Assembly (NCBI GenBank): GCA_016931085.1
Contig: JAFGFO010000349.1
Span: 1-10,409 of the forward strand
Direction: 5' to 3'
Source of the DNA: Thermoflexales bacterium
GTDB taxonomy: Bacteria > Chloroflexota > Anaerolineae > Fen-1058
Length of the DNA stretch: 10,409 nt
Positions 5,605 through 10,409 of the stretch are shown here, piece after piece; position 1 is the stretch's first letter; the number at the start of each line of letters is the position of its first letter. Position numbers and translations under genes: made by a program. The notes beneath the pieces were generated by a model that was not told the origin of the DNA, made no database searches, and saw only the letters and a program-made list of their open reading frames with translations.

Positions 5605-5613
5605 TGGTATAAT
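5605..5613 (+). promoter_or_regulatory. Extended -10 promoter of the cvpA-like / mutS2 operon
   Basis: TGGTATAAT (hexamer 5608-5613) is an extended -10 identical over ten bases (GTGGTATAAT) to the one before the nitroreductase gene. A weak -35 (TTCATC, 5585-5590) lies 17 bp upstream. Start would be near 5620, giving a leader of about 44 nt that holds the heptad repeat and the ribosome binding site AGAGGT (5654-5659). Confidence 0.6.
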
Positions 5614-5623
5614 CAGACATTAA

Positions 5624-5651
5624 CAATTGACAATTAATAATTAACAATTAA
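5624..5651 (+). repeat. Heptanucleotide tandem repeat CAATTRA, four copies
   Basis: Four consecutive 7-bp units read CAATTGA, CAATTAA, TAATTAA, CAATTAA with no gaps. They fill the space between the predicted transcription start and the ribosome binding site of the cvpA-like gene, in an otherwise GC-rich region. Heptanucleotide short tandem repeats are a known class in cyanobacteria; the role here is unknown, but an unstructured AT-rich leader could help translation start. Confidence 0.7.
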
Positions 5652-5663
5652 CCAGAGGTCGCT

Positions 5664-6143
5664 ATGGGAGACATACTCGTTATCGTGATGTTGATTGTAG
5701 GTGTATTACTGGGGATCAAGCGGCGCGTGATCCGGCTGCTGATGAGCTCCGTGATCGTGGCGTTTGGTTTTTTCGCCACGGCTGGCCTGTACGACAAGCC
5801 CGGCTTTTTCTTCAACTCGTTCAAGGTGCTGGGCTATTCTGCGTCCTATTCCCTGGGCTTTGTGTTTACCGCGATCCTGGTCGTTTTTATCTTTGAGATA
5901 CTCTTCCGCTGGGCCTTCAAGGACACGGCGCTGCCGCGTCTGCGCATTGTGGACAACATTCTTGGCGCATTCGCCGGCATTTTGTGGGGCCTGCTGCTCG
6001 CCGGCCTCTTCATGGCGCCCTTCAAGAGTCTCCACAACTCGGGGCCGCTCAGCAGCGTCGTCCAGGTCCTGGTGCGTCCTATCGCGGCGGGTGTGCTTTT
6101 CTTCTTCCCGGGCGACCCGATCATCCGCTCGCTCGCCGGCTAG
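5664..6143 (+). CDS. CvpA family membrane protein
   Basis: A 159-residue integral membrane protein with about four hydrophobic segments (roughly 3-18, 27-44, 60-82 and 91-118) and a hydrophobic C-terminal stretch, the layout of CvpA (colicin V production) proteins. The early GIKRRVIRLLMS (17-28), with basic residues after the first helix, and the later VDNILGAFAGILWGLLLAG (95-113), corresponding to the conserved D-x-x-L-G-x-x-x-G motif, support the family. CvpA function is not well defined; links to envelope homeostasis have been reported in proteobacteria. In Bacillus a CvpA-like gene (yshB) lies close to mutS2, so this neighbour supports the call. Ribosome binding site AGAGGT ends 4 nt before ATG. 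The stop is only 4 bp before the mutS2 start. Confidence 0.8.
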   Translation: MGDILVIVMLIVGVLLGIKRRVIRLLMSSVIVAFGFFATAGLYDKPGFFFNSFKVLGYSASYSLGFVFTAILVVFIFEILFRWAFKDTALPRLRIVDNILGAFAGILWGLLLAGLFMAPFKSLHNSGPLSSVVQVLVRPIAAGVLFFFPGDPIIRSLAG

Positions 6144-6147
6144 CACA

Positions 6148-8508
6148 GTGGAAGCCAAACACTGCCTCACGCTCGAGCTGCCCAAGGTATTGGAGCGCCT
6201 GGCCGGCTATGCTTCGTTTTCGGCCGGGCAGGCCTTGTGCCGGCAACTCTCACCAGCCACCTACGCTGGCGAGATCGAGCGGCGGCTGGCCCTCACGCGC
6301 GAAGCGCGCCAGTTGTTATCGAGCAAAGCCGACGTGCGCCTGGGCGGCGTCCACGACGTTCGCCTCCTGGTGGATCGCGCCGCGCACGGTATTACTCTCT
6401 TGCCGCTCGAGCTGCTTCAAGTGCGAGACACTTTGGTGGTGGCGCGCACGGTGCAGCGCACCCTGGCACGCCGGCGCAACGAGTTCCCCCTACTGGCCGC
6501 TACTGCCGCTCGCATCGCCGAGGCGGGTGAGGTGATCGGCGAGATCGAGCGCTGCATCGACGACAAGGCCGAGGTGCGAGACACGGCAAGCTCTGAACTG
6601 GCCGCGATCCGGCGTGACTTGCGCGAATCGCACGAGCGCTTGATGGACAAACTCAATCGCATCTTGGCCGCGCCGCGCAACGCGCCCTACCTGCAAGAGG
6701 CGCTCGTCACCCAACGCGCCGGCCGCTACGTGATCCCGATCAAGGCCGATTTCAGAGGGCGCATCCCAGGCGTAGTACACGACCAATCCGCCTCTGGCGT
6801 GACGCTGTTCGTCGAGCCCTTGTCTTGCGTAGAGATGGGCAATCGTTGGCGCGAGATGGCGCTGCGCGAGCAGCGCGAAGTGGAACGCGTGTTGGCCGCG
6901 CTCTCAGCCCTGGTGGCCGACGAAGGGGTATACATCACAGCTGCGGTCGAGGTGTTGGCCGAGCTCGACCTGGCCTTTGCCTGCGCCGGCTATGCCGAAG
7001 CGATCCACGCCGTCGAGCCGCGCATCGTGCCGTTCAGAAAATCAGACGACCAACCCGGCTCGACGATACAGCTCATCCAGGCCCGCCATCCGCTGCTCGA
7101 CTCGCAGCGGGTCGTGCCGATCGACGTCGTCCTGGACGAGCAGACCTTTATCGTGGTCATCACCGGCCCCAACACGGGCGGCAAGACGGTGGCGCTGAAA
7201 ACTGTCGGCCTGTTGTGCCTGATGGCCTACTGTGGCCTGCACGTCCCGGCCGGCGATGGCAGCGCGATATCGGCCTTCGAGCACATTTACGCCGACATCG
7301 GCGACGAACAATCGATCGAGCAGAACCTGTCTACCTTCTCGGCCCACATGGGCAACCTGATCAGCTTCCTGGGCCAGGCGGACTGCCGCAGCCTGGTGTT
7401 ATTGGACGAGCTGGGCGCCGGCACCGATCCGGGCGAAGGCGCGGCCCTGGCGCGGGCGATGCTGGAGCACTTGCGCGCGCGGCGGGTGACGACATTGGTG
7501 GCCACCCACTATCCCGAATTGAAACTGTGGGCTGTGCCGAGTGTCACACCGGGTGCCGTCAACGCCAGCGCCGAGTTCGACCCAGACACCCTATCGCCTA
7601 CGTACAAGTTGAGCATCGGCCTGCCGGGTCGCAGCAATGCCTTTGCCATCGCCGCTCGCCTGGGGCTGGCGGCGTCCATCGTCGAGGCGGCCCGCGCGGC
7701 AGTGGCCGAAGGCGATCTGCATACGGAAGATTTATTGGCTGAGATTCACCGCAGCCGGACCGAGGCGGAAGCAAACCGTGCGGCGGCCGAACGCGCCCGG
7801 CGCGAAGCCGAGGGACAGGAGAAAGAGCTGCGGGCCCGCCTGGCCGGCATCGAGCAGGAACGGCGGGCGGTGTTGGACACGGCCGGCCAGGAAGCCCAGC
7901 TCGTGCTGGACGAATTGGGAGAAGAGGTGCGTGCCCTGCGCGGGAAACTCACAGACACGCGGGCGGCCGAGCTGGCGGCGGTCGAGGCGCGCCGGGCCGC
8001 ACTGACCGAGGCCGCCGTGCCCAGCTCGCCGGCGGTGGAACATCTCGGGCCGCGCCACCCACTGCATGTGGGCGACCAGGTTTGGGTGGAGCGCCTCAAG
8101 ACCGAAGGCCAGATCCTGTCTTTAGACGGGGACGAGGTCGAGGTGCAGGCCGGCCGGCTGCGCTTGCGGCTGCCGGCCGGCGAGCTGGAATGGCGCTCCT
8201 CACCGCAGCCCATGCCGGCCGAGGCGGAGCACCGCCGGCGCGGGCCAGTTTCCTCGCCCGGCATAGAACTCGATTTGCGCGGGCAGTTGGCCCAAGACGC
8301 ACTGGCCAGCCTGGAACGCTATTTGGACAATGCCGTGCAAGCCAACTTGCCCTGGGTGCGCATCATTCACGGGCACGGCACCGGCGCGCTCAAGCGCGCG
8401 GTGCGCCAGGCGCTGAGGAAAGAGAGCGCGGTGACCAAGTTCGAGCCTGGCAAAGAAGGCGAAGGTGGCGATGGCGTCACAGTGGCCTGGCTAGCCGTAG
8501 ATAACTAA
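6148..8508 (+). CDS. mutS2: Endonuclease MutS2 (MutS-related ATPase with Smr domain)
   Basis: A 786-residue protein, matching the usual MutS2 length. Order of domains: helical core/clamp (about 1-300); ABC-type MutS ATPase with Walker A GPNTGGKT (340-347), signature STFSAH (395-400), Walker B LVLLDE (416-421) and LGAGTDP (422-428), and H-loop ATHY (452-455); a long charged coiled coil (about 525-625); an SH3/KOW-like segment LHVGDQVWVERL (about 637-650); and a C-terminal Smr nuclease domain with LDLRG (708-712) and HGHGTG (741-746). The mismatch-recognition N-terminal domain of MutS1 is absent, as expected. MutS2 suppresses homologous recombination, and in B. subtilis it rescues collided ribosomes; all catalytic motifs are intact here. 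The GTG at 6148 is chosen because it gives family length and lies 4 bp after the cvpA-like stop. The frame is open back to 5764, but that part overlaps the CvpA-like gene. No clear Shine-Dalgarno; coupled translation likely. Confidence 0.95.
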   Translation: MEAKHCLTLELPKVLERLAGYASFSAGQALCRQLSPATYAGEIERRLALTREARQLLSSKADVRLGGVHDVRLLVDRAAHGITLLPLELLQVRDTLVVARTVQRTLARRRNEFPLLAATAARIAEAGEVIGEIERCIDDKAEVRDTASSELAAIRRDLRESHERLMDKLNRILAAPRNAPYLQEALVTQRAGRYVIPIKADFRGRIPGVVHDQSASGVTLFVEPLSCVEMGNRWREMALREQREVERVLAALSALVADEGVYITAAVEVLAELDLAFACAGYAEAIHAVEPRIVPFRKSDDQPGSTIQLIQARHPLLDSQRVVPIDVVLDEQTFIVVITGPNTGGKTVALKTVGLLCLMAYCGLHVPAGDGSAISAFEHIYADIGDEQSIEQNLSTFSAHMGNLISFLGQADCRSLVLLDELGAGTDPGEGAALARAMLEHLRARRVTTLVATHYPELKLWAVPSVTPGAVNASAEFDPDTLSPTYKLSIGLPGRSNAFAIAARLGLAASIVEAARAAVAEGDLHTEDLLAEIHRSRTEAEANRAAAERARREAEGQEKELRARLAGIEQERRAVLDTAGQEAQLVLDELGEEVRALRGKLTDTRAAELAAVEARRAALTEAAVPSSPAVEHLGPRHPLHVGDQVWVERLKTEGQILSLDGDEVEVQAGRLRLRLPAGELEWRSSPQPMPAEAEHRRRGPVSSPGIELDLRGQLAQDALASLERYLDNAVQANLPWVRIIHGHGTGALKRAVRQALRKESAVTKFEPGKEGEGGDGVTVAWLAVDN

Positions 8509-8535
8509 CAGGCTGCCGGAGAGGCGATTTTGTAG

Positions 8536-8572
8536 GGCGGCTTCCCACGCCGAAGGCGTCTTGATAGCCGCC
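8536..8572 (+). other. Nested stem-loop between mutS2 and the DUF92 gene
   Basis: GGCGGCT (8536-8542) pairs with AGCCGCC (8566-8572), enclosing a second hairpin ACGCC / GGCGT (8547-8551, 8555-8559). The left side reads GTAGGGCGG and may be a decayed member of the GTAGGGGC repeats. Two further small dyads follow in the same 121-bp gap: GGGGT-c-ACCCC (8594-8604) and AGCTT-t-AAGCT (8614-8624). No T tract follows, so a standard intrinsic terminator is not supported. Confidence 0.4.
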
Positions 8573-8629
8573 AGGCTTACGGATTCTTTAATGGGGGTCA
8601 CCCCTTAACCTTAGCTTTAAGCTCAATCT

Positions 8630-9460
8630 ATGATAGCTAGTTATGGACTACGCATAGTGGCCGGCCTGGTGTTGAGCCTGGCGATCGGCCTGGTGGCTTA
8701 CCGGCGCCGGTCGCTCACCCGCAGTGGCGTTCTCGGCGCTGTGCTGACCGGCACGCTGATTTTTGGCCTGGGGGGATGGGACTGGGGGCTGCTGCTCATC
8801 GCGTTCTTCGTCTCCTCCAGCCTGCTCACGCATTACAAGCGCGCCGCCAAAGCCGGCGTGGCGGAAGAGTTTGCCAAGGGCGGGCCGCGCGACCTGTGGC
8901 AGGCGCTGGCCAACGGGGGCCTGGCGGCCGCGGCCGCCGTGGGGAGCGCCTGCTTCCCGCACCCCCTCTGGTTATTTGCCTTCGTCGGTGCGCTGGCCGA
9001 GGCCAACGCCGACACGTGGGCCACCGAGCTGGGCGTGCTGAGCAAGGACGTGCCGCGCACGATCACCACCGGGCAGCCGGCCGCCCCGGGCAGCTCGGGC
9101 GCTATCACCTGGGACGGCTCGGGAGCGGCCCTGCTGGGCGCGGGGCTGATCGCGGGCCTGGCGGCCTTGTTCCGTTGGAGCGCCGGCGAGGCAGTGAACC
9201 TGGGCTGGGCGATCGCCAGCGTGGGCACGTTGGCGGGCTTTGCTGGTGCGTTGGCGGACAGCCTGCTGGGCGCGACACTGCAGGGGATTTATTATTGCGA
9301 CACGTGTGGCAAAGAAACTGAAAGGCGGCTGCATCGCTGCGGCAGCGTGGCACGCCGGCTGCGCGGCTGGAGCTGGTTGAACAACGACTGGGTCAATTTT
9401 ATCGGCACGCTGGTCAGCGCGCTGGCGGCGGCTGGACTGGGGAGTCTGTACCTGGCTTAG
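8630..9460 (+). CDS. DUF92 family integral membrane protein (VTE6/TMEM19-like)
   Basis: A 276-residue multi-spanning protein with DUF92 hallmarks: LTRSGVLGAVLTGTLIFGLG (29-48), the ANGG motif (94-97), AEANADTWATELG (123-135), the GSSGAIT loop (154-160), GFAGALADSLLGATLQ (203-218), a CxxC...HxC pair (C223, C226, H235, C237) and WLNNDWVNF (249-257). The family includes plant VTE6, a phytyl-phosphate kinase in tocopherol synthesis, and is distantly like CTP-dependent dolichol/phytol kinases. In a bacterium an isoprenoid-phosphate kinase role is possible but inferred. About six or seven membrane segments are apparent. The start at 8630 has no recognisable ribosome binding site, but no alternative start is near. 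It follows mutS2 after 121 bp; its TAG stop interlocks with the TAA stop of the opposing gene. Confidence 0.85.
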   Translation: MIASYGLRIVAGLVLSLAIGLVAYRRRSLTRSGVLGAVLTGTLIFGLGGWDWGLLLIAFFVSSSLLTHYKRAAKAGVAEEFAKGGPRDLWQALANGGLAAAAAVGSACFPHPLWLFAFVGALAEANADTWATELGVLSKDVPRTITTGQPAAPGSSGAITWDGSGAALLGAGLIAGLAALFRWSAGEAVNLGWAIASVGTLAGFAGALADSLLGATLQGIYYCDTCGKETERRLHRCGSVARRLRGWSWLNNDWVNFIGTLVSALAAAGLGSLYLA

Positions 9461-10248
9461 CGCCCGGTTACAGGTATTTGCCATTCTACCTGTTGTCTAC
9501 TACCGTCCGGCGCGCCTGCCTCTGGCGATTGGAGGTACGAGCTGACCGGCCCCAGCTTGACGTTGCCCAGTTCCCGGTTGAGGCGATCTTCCAAAGGCTG
9601 CAGCACCAGGGAAGGAATAGGCACCCATCCAAAGCTAGAATCTCCTAGAGGCAATAGCTGCATCGCGGCCGACTCTAGCTTAATAGGCGTATCTCCTTCT
9701 TGAAGATGGAAGGTCGCCGCGATACGCGAATTGCCCAAGCTCTCCCATTGGCCGCCCACGACAAAACGGCCGGAGCCCAAGAGACGTGTTTCAGCATCTC
9801 TCAATCCAATCTGTGGGCCGATGTTGCGCCAGACATAAGAGCACAACTCGGCCTCGGTAAAGACCAGCTCAAGGCTCTGTCCGCTGCTCAGGTCGGCCAC
9901 TCGCTCGAGCTTTTCACTCATGGCAACCGCCATCTCGTCCGACTTGGGCACCGGTGTGTTCAGTGCGGCGATGGCCACTCCACCCACTGCGACCCCGCCG
10001 GAAAAGAAGCAGGCGGCCGTCACAAAGACCAGCATGCCGACTGTGATCAGCAGGCGCTGCACTTCGGCGGCACCCATGCCGGTGTAGGTGGTCGTGGTGG
10101 CGACAATATCGCGCCCGGCGACGTCGCGCCCGGCGGTGATGATGTCGCCCCCGGCGACGTCGTGCCCGACGCTCACTTGCTGGCCATCGATCGCCACGCC
10201 GCCGCTCTGCTCACTATTTGTCTGGGTGGTCCCAGGGTCGTCGTCCAT
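9457..10248 (-). CDS. Hypothetical membrane-anchored protein with N-terminal G-x-D repeats
   Basis: I do not recognise this 263-residue protein as a named family. Residues 1-25 are polar; 27-50 contain four G-x-D-[VI] units (GHDVA, GGDIITA, GRDVA, GRDIVA) followed by TTTTY. About 64-96 is a Gly/Ala-rich hydrophobic stretch (one or two membrane segments, RLLITVGMLVFVTAACFF then GGVAVGGVAIAAL). Residues 105-263 form a soluble domain beginning VFTEAELCSYVW, with alternating strands and a conserved-looking VPIPSLVLQPLEDRLNREL near 209-227, vaguely like lipid-binding TULIP/DUF2993-type proteins (low confidence). G-D-x-V-x-G-D-type N-terminal repeats are often seen in Chloroflexota and actinobacterial proteins fused to diverse domains, including conflict-system proteins. 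Start: ATG 10248 is preferred over ATG 10257, which lies within the -10 box; no Shine-Dalgarno is seen. The frame is open upstream to 10380, but that part lacks family character. Confidence 0.7.
   Translation of the reverse strand: MDDDPGTTQTNSEQSGGVAIDGQQVSVGHDVAGGDIITAGRDVAGRDIVATTTTYTGMGAAEVQRLLITVGMLVFVTAACFFSGGVAVGGVAIAALNTPVPKSDEMAVAMSEKLERVADLSSGQSLELVFTEAELCSYVWRNIGPQIGLRDAETRLLGSGRFVVGGQWESLGNSRIAATFHLQEGDTPIKLESAAMQLLPLGDSSFGWVPIPSLVLQPLEDRLNRELGNVKLGPVSSYLQSPEAGAPDGSRQQVEWQIPVTGR
10109..10171. repeat. In-gene repeat TCGCGCCCGGCG, four copies, encoding G-x-D units
   Basis: Near-identical dodecamers start at 10109, 10124, 10145 and 10160 (the last two with two or fewer changes). The spacing of 15, 21 and 15 bp matches 5, 7 and 5 codons. 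On the minus strand they encode the G-x-D-[VI]-x units of the hypothetical membrane protein. The similarity at DNA level suggests recent internal duplication or slippage. Confidence 0.65.
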
Positions 10249-10255
10249 GACTCTC

Positions 10256-10283
10256 ATTATATGCCTAAAGGGCCAAAATGCAA
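10256..10283 (-). promoter_or_regulatory. Candidate promoter of the G-x-D repeat protein gene
   Basis: On the minus strand TATAAT (10256-10261) is preceded at 16 bp by TTGCAT (10278-10283). The start would fall at about 10249-10248, at or next to the chosen ATG, so the mRNA may be leaderless. Confidence 0.45.
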
Positions 10284-10327
10284 GTGGGGCCGGGATTCGG
10301 GCATTCGAAGCAAATCGTCCAAGGGGC

Positions 10328-10360
10328 AACCTCCCCGAAAGCTCTAAGCTTTCGGGGAGG
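10328..10360. other. Perfect 15-bp hairpin near the right edge
   Basis: ACCTCCCCGAAAGCT (10328-10342) and AGCTTTCGGGGAGGT (10346-10360) are exact reverse complements around a 3-nt CTA loop. No T tract follows on either strand. It could be the 3' hairpin of a gene beyond the window, an interspersed palindrome or an operator. A 9-bp direct repeat AAGTGGGGC (10282-10290, 10361-10369) flanks it loosely. Confidence 0.6.
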
Positions 10361-10409
10361 TAAGTGGGGCGCCGAGCCACAAAATGACGCTATTGTGGGG
10401 GATATATGC

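Noticed and set aside
5764..6147. N-terminal extension of MutS2 by 128 residues
   Set aside because: The frame is open, but this part overlaps the CvpA-like gene in another frame and shows no MutS2 similarity. Starting at GTG 6148 gives the usual family length.
6825..7742. Plus-strand open frame of 305 codons inside mutS2
   Set aside because: Shifted-frame shadow of the MutS2 ATPase region; Arg/Gly-rich with no domain signs.
8588..8624. Riboswitch or intrinsic terminator before the DUF92 gene
   Set aside because: Only short dyads (GGGGT/ACCCC and AGCTT/AAGCT) without a T tract or any riboswitch consensus that I can recognise.
9700..10347. Plus-strand open frame antisense to the G-x-D repeat protein
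   Set aside because: The minus-strand frame has a hydrophobic segment, a coherent repeat, a promoter and a plausible start; the plus-strand translation has none of these.
10249..10380. N-terminal extension of the G-x-D repeat protein to the start at 10380
   Set aside because: It would include the perfect hairpin and the predicted -10 and -35 boxes as coding sequence, and the peptide is Pro/Arg-rich without pattern.

Overview
The window is a GC-rich stretch with ten protein-coding genes, all of which appear complete, and short intergenic gaps (none above about 200 bases). I see no rRNA, tRNA, CRISPR array, transposase or phage gene. The combination of a CvpA–MutS2 pair, a DUF92 protein, stand-alone signalling domains, GTAGGGGC-ended palindromic repeats and near-consensus sigma70-type promoters suggests a Chloroflexota (Anaerolineae-like) genome. 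That assignment is an inference from overall character, not proven by any marker gene.

Layout. Bases 1-152 hold a short CTCTGTG tandem repeat and an outward-facing promoter-like motif. Bases 153-2165 (minus strand) are a tight three-gene operon: NmrA-like NAD(P)-binding protein, TetR-family repressor, HXXEE membrane protein. It is preceded by a consensus promoter (TTGACA, 17 bp, TATAAT) whose -10 box is covered by a perfect 14+2+14 bp palindrome, the obvious operator for the operon's own TetR protein. Bases 2308-3219 (minus) encode a ROK-family sugar kinase resembling fructokinases. It is divergent from a TM1586-type nitroreductase (3402-4268, plus), and the gap between them holds two facing promoters, an inverted repeat and a GTAGGGGC palindrome. 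Bases 4319-5464 (minus) carry two small sensor proteins, a cyclic-nucleotide-binding domain protein and a GAF domain protein.

Bases 5664-8508 (plus) are cvpA-like followed four bases later by mutS2. Next come a DUF92 membrane protein (8630-9460, plus) and, converging on it with interlocked stop codons, an unrecognised membrane-anchored protein with a G-x-D repeat N-terminus (9457-10248, minus).

How the parts work together. The clearest unit is the self-regulated NmrA/TetR/HXXEE operon, which looks like a ligand-induced small-molecule or redox response. CvpA-like plus MutS2 is a conserved pairing known from other bacteria. A family of palindromes with GTAGGGGC ends runs through the middle of the window, and one copy supplies the TAG stop codon to both genes that converge on it. 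An identical extended -10 sequence (GTGGTATAAT) precedes both the nitroreductase and the CvpA-like gene. No single previously unknown defence or biosynthetic system is evident. The items most worth following are the operator/operon, the stop-donating repeat and the terminal G-x-D repeat protein.
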